From the NCBI GenBank assembly GCA_016763095.1, contig JAESUK010000022.1, positions 1 to 14,036 on the forward strand: 14,036 nt of DNA. Reading direction: 5' to 3'. This stretch comes from Alphaproteobacteria bacterium (GTDB lineage: Bacteria > Pseudomonadota > Alphaproteobacteria > Micavibrionales > Micavibrionaceae). The position numbers were made by a program, and so were the translations under genes. The notes beneath the pieces are model-generated. The model made no database searches. It saw only the letters and a program-made list of their open reading frames with translations, and had not been told where the DNA came from. Of the stretch, positions 1-6,245 are shown piece after piece; within the stretch, counting starts at the first letter, position 1; every line of letters starts with the position of its first letter.

Positions 1-83
1 CACCTTTATTTATTGGGGGTATCACCGGACCAGCTCAGGACAGCGCGGAGCAGCAAAAACCTCACAAAAGCAGCTTAACAAAC

Positions 84-103
84 TGTCCGGAAAATCGTTG
101 ACA
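84..103. repeat. possible insertion-sequence terminus (weak)
   Basis: A TGTC...GACA-bounded 20-mer (begins TGTCCGGAAAA, ends TCGTTGACA) sits just where the acyl-CoA synthetase remnant stops resembling its family. Terminal TG/CA and an abrupt end of a gene are typical of insertion-sequence ends, but no transposase and no matching opposite end are visible in the window. The 83 bases to its left contain no gene I can support. Confidence 0.2.
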
Positions 104-137
104 CATCAGTCCAGTAAATATCAATCACTAAAGTTAC

Positions 138-266
138 CCCCATATTCTTGTTGCAATTGAGAATACTCTCTACGTTAATGCGCTTCTCCTTCTCAAAGAC
201 TACAAAAGCAAATGGCGTTTCGCCCCATGTATTAGACTTCACTCCAATGACGACCGCCGAGCGCAT
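138..266 (-). pseudogene. acyl-CoA synthetase (AMP-binding) C-terminal fragment
   Basis: The minus-strand frame encodes a short piece resembling the C-terminal AMP-binding domain of fatty-acyl/aryl-CoA ligases: AVVIGVKSNTWGETPFAFVV followed by a charged stretch and an N-x-x-MG end. In intact ligases this segment (AVIGVPxxxWGE, AFVV) lies about 100 residues before the C-terminus and is followed by the lysine-bearing PRxxxGK motif, which is absent here. Everything upstream (the adenylation core) and downstream is missing, so this is a relic of a gene that is otherwise gone. It is placed tail-to-tail after the TonB receptor gene and reads away from it. The family call rests on a short motif. The loss of the rest is directly visible. 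Confidence 0.6.
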
Positions 267-279
267 ATACGCTCGGCGG
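254..279. terminator. perfect hairpin downstream of the TonB receptor gene
   Basis: Ten-base perfect inverted repeat CCGCCGAGCG / CGCTCGGCGG with a 6-base loop (catata), starting 16 bases past the receptor stop codon. On the receptor strand it is not followed by a T-run, so it is either a hairpin-only or weak terminator, or an mRNA 3' stabiliser. It overlaps the start of the acyl-CoA synthetase fragment. Confidence 0.5.
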
Positions 280-295
280 CAATGGTATCACTGTA

Positions 296-2437
296 TTAAA
301 ACGTGTATGCGACCCGCACACCAAACCGGCGCGGTTCAATGAGGCGGTCGAGGACTAATCCAAGACTTAGGGCATCGCTATTACGATCAAAGAGTGCACG
401 CTTGTTGGTAAGATTATCAACAAACCCAATAATTTCGAAACCGTTATCAAACACCAAACCGATGTTTGCATTCAATATGCCATAGCCACTTTGAGCAAAT
501 GGTCCGATGACCGAATGAACAGTGCGGTTATCGTCGAAAAATATCTCGCTTTGGTATCTATAGTCTATGTGAAGATCGAGTTCCGTACCCTCAAAGATCG
601 GGAAGCTTCCATCTACCGCTAGAAAGATCGAGAATTTTGGCGTCTTGGTAAATTGTTGGCCCGCATAGTTCGTGCCTAGACCAGTAGCAAAATCAACGTA
701 AGACGCATCATTGTATGCACCACTGGCGGTTAGGGACAACCATGAAACCGGTCGGGCCTTAATTTCCGCCTCAACACCCTTGATACGAGCCTTACCGGCA
801 TTGGTAACGACATAACCCGAAAAGGTTCCTAAAAATTGGCTGACTTGCAGTTCTTTATAATCCATATAGTAACCAGTCAGATTGATGCCCAATCGGTCAT
901 CAATAAACTTGGCCCGCAACCCTAATTCGTAGTTAGACACATTTTCAGCATTAAATTTGATGTTCGGAGTCGATGTGATATCCGGGTTCCATCCACCTGA
1001 TTTAAAGCCCTTGCTATATTTTACATATGCCGTCATATCTGACGATATTTTATAGCTCAGAGACGCTGTAGGCGACAGATTAGTGTCGGTAAAACTATCC
1101 TTTATGTCGAAATCAGGATAGCCAAGAGCTATCACACCAAGCTGTATAAAATCGAGTTCCTTACGCTCATGTGTGTAACGCAAACCCAGATTAAGCGTAA
1201 GCTCATCACTAAATTCATAATCAGCATTCACAAACGCTGCAAAAGCTCTGGTTCGAGTCTCAACAATATTATTGAGGATCCCATGCACTGGAAAACCAGT
1301 ACTTAGCGTAACGGGACGCTTCGAGTTCAGTTTTTGAGAGAAGAAGTAACCTCCAGCCACCCAAGTAAAGGGGCCCTCTCCTGGCGAAGATAAACGGATT
1401 TCTTCGCTGAATTGTCGGGCTTCATCATCAAAAACATGAAATACTAAATCCAACGGACCGAAGTCATCATCATAAGAGAGAATAGTTTTCAGGCTTCGCA
1501 GCGCCGTAATTGATGTGATGGTATAATCTCCACCAAGATCGGCGTCTACCGTAAGAGACACGCCCCCAGTCCGCAGCTCATATTCAGGGGCAACATCATA
1601 GCTAACAACATCCATGCCAGGCGACAGGTCCGCTGAAAATCCAAAAACCGGTTCCGCAGCGTAAGGAATGCTATCGTCATGCGCATAGTCCCCACGAAGC
1701 GATATTTCCATTCCCTCGGGCTGGAATAGCAACTCGCCACGCACCCCCCAAGAATCTTTGTTGGCGTACTTTTGGCCACTCGCCAGGTCTAGTTGGAACC
1801 CGTCCGCTGTGCGCCGGGAACCGCTAAACTTTACCCCCAACTGGTCTGTTAAAGGACCAGCAACATAACCGGAAAATCTCAAATCGTTCCGTTCGCCATA
1901 TTGCACATCCGCACGACCCGTCCATTCATCGCCGGGACGAACAGTAACGATGCTGACAGCGCCAGCCGTTGTATTCTTCCCGTATAGCGTACCCTGTGGG
2001 CCGCGAAGCACTTCGACCCGTTCAATATCTGTCAAATCCTGATTGTTTCCCGCCGGACGCCCCTGATACACCCCATCTACATAAACGGCAGCCCCTGCCT
2101 CAAACCCGGAATTCCGCGCGTTCGATGATATCCCGCGGATTGTCAGAGTGCCATCTTCGGGTGCCAAACGAAAATTCGGCACCGCACCATTCAAGTCACC
2201 GAGTGATTTGGCATTGAGGCTGTCGATTTGATTTTCGCCGATTGCAACGATTGAAATCGGAACGTCTTGTAGATTTTCCGTACGCTTTCGCGCGGTTACA
2301 ACAATTGTTTCGATGACCAACTCCTCTTCATTGGCAATTCCGTCAGCGGAATTAGCTTGAGCAGTCGTCGTTGCGGATACAGCGAGGGCCATAGTGGCCG
2401 CAGCAGTGAGCGTCGTCTGACGCAGATTGATGAACAT
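296..2437 (-). CDS. TonB-dependent outer-membrane receptor
   Basis: A 713-residue receptor that would import a ligand across the outer membrane using TonB/ExbBD energy. Residues 1-28 are a Sec signal peptide with a probable AQA cleavage site. A TonB-box-like ETIVVTA is at 43-49. The plug follows, with VPISI, IRGISS, AAVYVDGVYQGR, and IERVEVLRGPQGTLYGKNT leading into the 22-strand barrel. The C-terminus is the expected aromatic VAYTF. Length is normal for sphingomonad-type receptors of the iron-complex/aromatic-compound group. The start is fixed by a strong GAGGAGAGGA ribosome site just upstream. It is divergent from the TetR gene, and two copies of a shared operator lie 64-97 bases upstream of its start. 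The ligand cannot be read from sequence. The linked esterase suggests an ester or its oligomer rather than a siderophore, which is inference. Confidence 0.95.
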   Translation of the reverse strand: MFINLRQTTLTAAATMALAVSATTTAQANSADGIANEEELVIETIVVTARKRTENLQDVPISIVAIGENQIDSLNAKSLGDLNGAVPNFRLAPEDGTLTIRGISSNARNSGFEAGAAVYVDGVYQGRPAGNNQDLTDIERVEVLRGPQGTLYGKNTTAGAVSIVTVRPGDEWTGRADVQYGERNDLRFSGYVAGPLTDQLGVKFSGSRRTADGFQLDLASGQKYANKDSWGVRGELLFQPEGMEISLRGDYAHDDSIPYAAEPVFGFSADLSPGMDVVSYDVAPEYELRTGGVSLTVDADLGGDYTITSITALRSLKTILSYDDDFGPLDLVFHVFDDEARQFSEEIRLSSPGEGPFTWVAGGYFFSQKLNSKRPVTLSTGFPVHGILNNIVETRTRAFAAFVNADYEFSDELTLNLGLRYTHERKELDFIQLGVIALGYPDFDIKDSFTDTNLSPTASLSYKISSDMTAYVKYSKGFKSGGWNPDITSTPNIKFNAENVSNYELGLRAKFIDDRLGINLTGYYMDYKELQVSQFLGTFSGYVVTNAGKARIKGVEAEIKARPVSWLSLTASGAYNDASYVDFATGLGTNYAGQQFTKTPKFSIFLAVDGSFPIFEGTELDLHIDYRYQSEIFFDDNRTVHSVIGPFAQSGYGILNANIGLVFDNGFEIIGFVDNLTNKRALFDRNSDALSLGLVLDRLIEPRRFGVRVAYTF

Positions 2438-2500
2438 TATTCCTCTCCTCTATATTTTTGGCATTGTGTATGTTGTGTTAGCAGTTTTTATATTTAATTT

Positions 2501-2514
2501 CTACTAACAAGTAG
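2501..2514. promoter_or_regulatory. TetR-type operator, copy 1 (CTACT-N4-AGTAG)
   Basis: Inverted repeat CTACT-aaca-AGTAG followed by G, upstream of the TonB receptor. The same TACT-N4-AGTAGG core recurs 19 bases away and again before the esterase gene. Binding by the adjacent TetR protein is inferred from linkage. Confidence 0.55.
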
Positions 2515-2520
2515 GTTATA

Positions 2521-2534
2521 TACTATAAAGTAGG
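2521..2534. promoter_or_regulatory. TetR-type operator, copy 2 (TACT-N4-AGTAGG)
   Basis: TACT-ataa-AGTAGG, centred 19 bases (nearly two helical turns) from copy 1 and in the same orientation, in the receptor/tetR divergent region. Such spacing would place two dimers on nearly the same face of the DNA. Confidence 0.5.
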
Positions 2535-2569
2535 GTGATCCACAAGATTTTTTTATCCAGCCTCCTAAC

Positions 2570-2598
2570 TTTACACTTGCACCAAATGATAACATACT
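2570..2598 (+). promoter_or_regulatory. candidate promoter for the TetR gene
   Basis: TTTACA (2570-2575), 17-base spacer, CATACT (2593-2598): five of six and four of six matches to the sigma-70 consensus, about 80 bases before the tetR start. It is found by eye and is moderate at best. Confidence 0.35.
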
Positions 2599-2607
2599 TA
2601 AACTAGG

Positions 2608-2688
2608 GGCATTACATAGGAACAGTCACAAGTGGTAAAGGCCAGTTTAGTGGCATTACGCAGGAGTAGTCACAAGTGACAAAAGCCA
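2608..2688 (+). repeat. 37-bp imperfect direct repeat over the tetR start
   Basis: Copies at 2608-2644 and 2652-2688 match at 30 of 37 positions with no gaps, separated by 7 bases. All seven differences are transitions (A/G or C/T). Each copy contains a purine-rich ribosome-site-like stretch followed by CACAAGTG. In copy 2 that GTG is the tetR start. In copy 1 the GTG (2632) opens a 15-codon reading frame ending TGA at 2677-2679, which overlaps the tetR GTG. Copy 2 also holds a 12-base inverted repeat GTCAC-AA-GTGAC (2669-2680), degraded in copy 1. Confidence 0.8.
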
Positions 2689-3293
2689 ACGAGGTCAAAT
2701 CGCCGTGGGGCGGACGTGACCCAGCAGAAGAACGTGAAGCCAAACGTGACGCTATTATTCAAGCGGCGGCAGAAGTATTAGCTGAAAATGGTTATCATAA
2801 AACCTCACTAGACGCGATTGCAGCGCGACTAGGTATTTCCAAGCCGACCATCTACTACTACGCTAACAATAAGAACGATTTAGTCGCGGCAGTAGTCTCT
2901 CGGGCCCTTCAACAGTTAAGCAAAGCCATCGATGGTGACAAAAATGCGCCAGCCCTATCGCAACTACAGAGCTTTATCCATAGATATGCGGAGATCATGA
3001 CCACTAACTACGGTCGTTGCGTAAGCGTGATCCGTGATGCCCGAATTGATGGTTCTGCCGGAGAGAAAGCGATCGAAGCCATGTCGCAGATCGATCTACG
3101 AATTCGCGAACTTCTTCAGATTGGACAGCAGGATGGGTCTATCGCTCCTTGTGATGTGAAGTTGACGGCTTTCATGATTGCGGGCGCAATAAACGAAATT
3201 CCGCGCTGGTTCGATGCATCAGGAGACCTCTCTGCATCTGTGGTGGCTGATAAATATTTAAACCAATTGACGTTGGGCTTGCAACCACGTTGA
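2676..3293 (+). CDS. TetR/AcrR-family transcriptional regulator
   Basis: A 205-residue one-component regulator. The N-terminal DNA-binding domain spans about residues 20-70, with the helix-turn-helix at 44-63 (SLDAIAARLGISKPTIYYYA), a close match to the TetR_N pattern, and NKNDLV following. The remaining two-thirds is the helical ligand/dimer domain. Start is GTG at 2676, chosen because AGGAG at 2662-2666 gives a 9-base spacing and no ATG precedes the domain. It is divergent from the TonB receptor and 115 bases upstream of the esterase on the same strand, so it probably represses both until the imported ester or its product binds. The three TACT-N4-AGTAGG sites around it are the candidate operators, and the GTCAC-AA-GTGAC repeat over its own start could give autoregulation. 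The effector is unknown. Confidence 0.93.
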   Translation: MTKANEVKSPWGGRDPAEEREAKRDAIIQAAAEVLAENGYHKTSLDAIAARLGISKPTIYYYANNKNDLVAAVVSRALQQLSKAIDGDKNAPALSQLQSFIHRYAEIMTTNYGRCVSVIRDARIDGSAGEKAIEAMSQIDLRIRELLQIGQQDGSIAPCDVKLTAFMIAGAINEIPRWFDASGDLSASVVADKYLNQLTLGLQPR

Positions 3294-3297
3294 ATAA

Positions 3298-3326
3298 TTC
3301 ACTTGCTACTCATAAGTAGGTATGTT
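3298..3326 (+). promoter_or_regulatory. candidate esterase promoter with operator copy 3 in its spacer
   Basis: TTCACT (3298-3303), 17-base spacer, TATGTT (3321-3326), each four of six to consensus. The spacer contains TACT-cata-AGTAGG (3307-3320), the third copy of the shared operator, preceded by C to complete CTACT-N4-AGTAG (3306-3319). A repressor here would block RNA polymerase directly. The operator repeat is clear; the promoter hexamers are weak. Confidence 0.45.
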
Positions 3327-3408
3327 ACTCAATATCATTCTTTGAATGGATCGGGAGGCCATTTTTCGTTTGGTCACACGATCTACCATTATGATAAGGT
3401 AGGTAGCT

Positions 3409-5184
3409 ATGACTAAAGCAAGAGTTGCGGGCGTTGGGATGATGAGAATTTTTGGAATGGGCACCGTTTTAGTTGTGCTCAATGCCTGTACAGCGAATTC
3501 TGTAGCACCTGATACCGCCGATAAGCCAACAGACAATATCGCCAGTTTCGACATCGCGCAGAGGCTAGACTGCTCAGCGCTTACGGGGATGAAGGTGCCA
3601 GCAGCGGATATCGGCCTTCCAACAACAGGCGCCCTAATAAGCGCCGCGGAGAAAATTCCGGAGGCGACGATCAAAGAGCAAATTGTAGCCGAACATTGTT
3701 TAGTATCTGGAGAAATCAAACCCTTAGACCCATCGGCACCCAATATCCGATTTCAGATTGCACTTCCTGTAATGTGGAATTCTAAGGCGCTTATGCTTGG
3801 TGGAGGCGGCTTCGAGGGGATAGTACCGCAAGTCACTGGTAATATAAATAACACTTCCGCCAATTCTATCGCCCCACTAAATAGGGGGTATGCGGTGTTT
3901 GGCGGAGACTCTGGGCACATCGCGCCAGACAAAGATCCGGCTTCATACATGACAAGTGAACAGGGCTCATTCATGACAAATGAAGAATCCTGGATAAATT
4001 ATCGAGGTGATGCGCTTAAAAAGACACATGACGCGGTCATGGCTGTCATCTTCTCCGCATATGGCCAATCTCCGTCTCAAACTTATTTTATTGGTGGCTC
4101 CGCAAGCGGACGCGAAGCGTTGGTTGTCGCTGGTCGCTGGCCGGAAGATTGGGATGGCGTAATTTCGCTCTTTCCTGCCTTGCATCTCGTCACATCGGTA
4201 CTGGGAGTGCAGCACATGAATCGGGCACTTGCAAAACCCGGCGCGTGGTTGAACCCGTCCGAACGCGGCGCATTGTTCCAAGCAGCCCAGTCAGCTTGTG
4301 ATTCCCTTGACGGCGCGGATGATGGCGTGATCAGCAACATCAAGGGGTGCTATGCTTCGTTTGAACCGCGCACCGCACTGTTGGATGGAGTGGCTCTGCG
4401 CTGTCCGAAGGGCGAAGATACTGCTGACACATGCCTTTCAGACGCCCAGCTTGAGGCGCTTGAGACGCTGAACAATCCGTTCAAATTCGGGTTTCCTCTG
4501 GCGAGCGGAGACACACACTATCCCGGTTTCTATGCCTATACGTCCGATTGGGGGATACCGGGTGATACCCAGATGCACCAAATAAATTCCTGGCTCGGGT
4601 TCGGCACAATACCTCCCGCATTTCCAACGGCCCAAGGCATGACATTGCATGTCAGCTATGCCGACAATTTCTTCCGGTATGGAGTTGCAAATGGCGACCT
4701 GGCATTCAACACGCTCGAAATCGATCCTACAAAACCGAGCCCTTACGCAGAGCGATTGAGCGAAATGTCAACGCCGGAATCCGCCGACAAGGATCTGACT
4801 CAGTTCGCCAACAAAGGAGGGAAGCTAATAATTATACAAGGAACCGCCGACACAATCACCAGTCCCAAGCTGACTGAAGAATATTACGAAGGCCTCAAAG
4901 AAACCATGGGGCACAAACTCGTAAACAAGTCGGTGCGATTCTACGAAATCCATGGGTGGAGTCATTCTCTCAGTACCCACTATTATGCTCAGTGGGATTA
5001 CCTGTCTGCCTTAGAGAACTGGGTAGAGGCAGATATAGACCCTGCTGAGAATGAAGTGGTGATGGATGGCATTGGTGTGCCAGGCCGCACCCGTCCCCTT
5101 TGCATGTATCCACGTTGGCCACATTTTGATAAAACTGGCGATATCAATAAAGCGGCATCATTTACATGCAAGGACCCTTGGTGA
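3409..5184 (+). CDS. tannase/feruloyl-esterase-family alpha/beta hydrolase, atypical
   Basis: A 591-residue exported ester hydrolase of the tannase family, which also includes feruloyl esterases and MHETase. A short hydrophobic leader ends LNAC at Cys27, suggesting a lipoprotein. The catalytic triad is visible: Ser231 in GGSASGREAL, Asp481 in GGKLIIIQGTADT, His519 in EIHGWSHSL. SLDGADDGVISN (299-310) matches the family's calcium-loop segment, and the end TRPLCMYPRW...GDINKAASFTC is a family hallmark. Most members have Cys before the Ser and Cys after the His (the CS-D-HC disulfide). Here these are Gly230 and Ser520, so both partners are lost together. AAGGTAGG sits upstream of the ATG; in-frame ATGs at codons 11-12 are alternatives. 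It follows tetR and shares its operator. The substrate is probably an aromatic or other ester taken up with the receptor's help, but is unproven. Confidence 0.88.
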   Translation: MTKARVAGVGMMRIFGMGTVLVVLNACTANSVAPDTADKPTDNIASFDIAQRLDCSALTGMKVPAADIGLPTTGALISAAEKIPEATIKEQIVAEHCLVSGEIKPLDPSAPNIRFQIALPVMWNSKALMLGGGGFEGIVPQVTGNINNTSANSIAPLNRGYAVFGGDSGHIAPDKDPASYMTSEQGSFMTNEESWINYRGDALKKTHDAVMAVIFSAYGQSPSQTYFIGGSASGREALVVAGRWPEDWDGVISLFPALHLVTSVLGVQHMNRALAKPGAWLNPSERGALFQAAQSACDSLDGADDGVISNIKGCYASFEPRTALLDGVALRCPKGEDTADTCLSDAQLEALETLNNPFKFGFPLASGDTHYPGFYAYTSDWGIPGDTQMHQINSWLGFGTIPPAFPTAQGMTLHVSYADNFFRYGVANGDLAFNTLEIDPTKPSPYAERLSEMSTPESADKDLTQFANKGGKLIIIQGTADTITSPKLTEEYYEGLKETMGHKLVNKSVRFYEIHGWSHSLSTHYYAQWDYLSALENWVEADIDPAENEVVMDGIGVPGRTRPLCMYPRWPHFDKTGDINKAASFTCKDPW

Positions 5185-5245
5185 CCGCATGAGTGCCCAC
5201 GACTACCGCGCCACATGTCTTGTGACGCTCCGATCGTCTTCAGCG

Positions 5246-5967
5246 CTATTTATAAATGGTGCCTAGACGAGCAACCCGGCCATTACCATCGAGAAACGGA
5301 TGCATCCACAGCAAGCGATAATCTGCTGTAGCAGCAGAAATAACAGAGTCAACCTTTCCAAGCTTGCTGTAAGTTCTTTCAAAGTGCTTTAGGAAACGTG
5401 GCAATGCCCCGGGACTAATGGGGCTATGCCTACCAACTTTGACATCGTGATAGCGCATTTCGCCCGGAATAATCTGGATAGCTTCGCCCGTTACCGGGTT
5501 TTCGCTCAAGAGCATATCTTCTGGTAAAAATTCACAAAAGCGTCGATATATTTCTAAAATACATTCTGCTGATGTGACTTTCCCTTCAATTCCACCGCCA
5601 TCGATCCATTTTTGTGCTGAAATTATGAGCACGAGCTTCAAGTTGTAGGTCGCGTTTCGCAGGATCCTGACTATAATCTTCGTTCAGTGCCCGTTCGATA
5701 TCAATTGGGTGTGTATCATGCCCTTCGATCAGGTTACTGTAATAACAGTTCATAGATCGCACAATTTGGATAAGGCTGTCACCACACCTTCCGGCAAACT
5801 GCGCCTTAGTCCCGTTGACAGTGCCGTTAGTTCAACAACAAGTCAGCCAACTCACCACGCTGACGAGAACTCTCCGAAATGAGTAAGGGTTCCATAAGAA
5901 TGACGCCTTCATTGCGGTCTTCTGGTTCTTTTTTGTCCCCTTCTATGTCCGGTATATTTTCTTTCAT
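5246..5967 (-). pseudogene. fic: Fic-domain protein, frameshifted and 3'-truncated
   Basis: Remains of a Fic/DOC-family protein (AMP-transferases acting on protein hydroxyls), readable only by changing frame. It starts MKENIPDIEG and runs to EPLLISESSRQRGELADL, then stops (TAA). The next frame gives VELTALSTGLRRSLPEGVV and stops, the next gives MNCYYSNLIEGHDTHPIDIE...KRDLQLEARAH, and the last gives QKWIDGGG through the intact catalytic motif HPFLDGNGRVAR (about 5267-5302). The breaks fit single-base deletions after ELADL and after ALSKL, and an extra A after EARAH. After VARL the frame ends at once and the usual C-terminal 100 or more residues are absent, lost between here and the esterase stop 60 bases away. 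It is unlikely to make a working enzyme. Recognition is secure from the motif and the order of pieces. Confidence 0.88.
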
Positions 5968-5974
5968 ATAATGA

Positions 5975-6003
5975 TATATATCAGTGCATTACTCATATAT
6001 CAA
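5975..6003 (-). promoter_or_regulatory. strong candidate promoter of the fic pseudogene
   Basis: On the minus strand TTGATA (6003-5998), 17-base spacer, TATATA (5980-5975). The -10 end lies only 7 bases before the fic ATG (5967-5965), so the message would be nearly leaderless, and no ribosome site is visible. The region also holds a perfect palindrome TGATATATATCA (5972-5983), and ATATATCA occurs twice with 19-base spacing (5976 and 5995), which might be an operator. Confidence 0.5.
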
Positions 6004-6006
6004 TTC

Positions 6007-6040
6007 AAAAATATTTAGCCACTATATCCGCTTTAGTGGC
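6007..6040 (-). terminator. candidate Rho-independent terminator of the dehydratase/reductase operon
   Basis: On the minus strand a 7-base stem GCCACTA / TAGTGGC with a 9-base loop (6040-6018) is followed by the T-rich TAAATATTTTTG. It lies about 200 bases past the reductase stop and directly at the stop codon of the small ORF 6033-6245. Confidence 0.5.
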
Positions 6041-6245
6041 CGAGTGGATTCTCGTGACCAACGCCGTTTAATCTGATACTCTTGTGGAACTTTTTCACGT
6101 TAAAAACTAACCTGCGCCGGCTTTGACACATTAACTTCCGCCAAATTTTTATTATGTGACTTTCCTGAAAAAAACCCCTATCACCGTCATCGCTTCGGTA
6201 ATACCCTAAGGAATATTCAAGTTGGCGACTTAATATTGTATTCAC
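6033..6245 (-). CDS. small hypothetical ORF coupled to the reductase gene
   Basis: A possible 70-residue basic protein (starts MNTILSRQLEYSLGYYR, ends GVGHENPLGH), not recognised. In favour: its GTG overlaps the reductase TGA in a GTGA arrangement typical of translational coupling, and it runs exactly to the hairpin terminator at 6018-6040. Against: no separate ribosome site, no recognisable domain and an ordinary length for chance ORFs. The composition (many Arg/Lys, one Cys) would also fit a transposase scrap. If it is not coding, the 270 bases from 5968 to 6241 hold only the fic promoter, the terminator and unassigned AT-rich DNA. Confidence 0.3.
   Translation of the reverse strand: MNTILSRQLEYSLGYYRSDDGDRGFFQESHIIKIWRKLMCQSRRRLVFNVKKFHKSIRLNGVGHENPLGH

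Noticed and set aside
2595..2610. A fourth TetR operator (TACT-taaa-CTAGGG) upstream of tetR
   Set aside because: The left half and spacing match, but the right half is CTAGGG instead of AGTAGG, so the inverted repeat is lost. It is too degenerate to count.
2608..2688. Two 37-bp repeats as a possible CRISPR array
   Set aside because: Only two imperfect copies with a 7-base gap, one of which is the start of tetR. There are no spacers and no cas genes.
3306..3743. 145-codon minus-strand frame across the tetR-esterase gap
   Set aside because: Most of it is opposite the N-terminal half of the esterase, and the rest crosses the operator and promoter region. The sequence is not protein-like.
3967..4343. 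Minus-strand open frames of 86-104 codons inside the esterase gene
   Set aside because: They overlap the esterase catalytic-serine region, whose protein motifs are unmistakable. The antisense frames have no family resemblance.
5246..5967. Fic gene as a working toxin or toxin-antitoxin pair
   Set aside because: At least three frame breaks, a missing 3' end and no antitoxin gene beside it.
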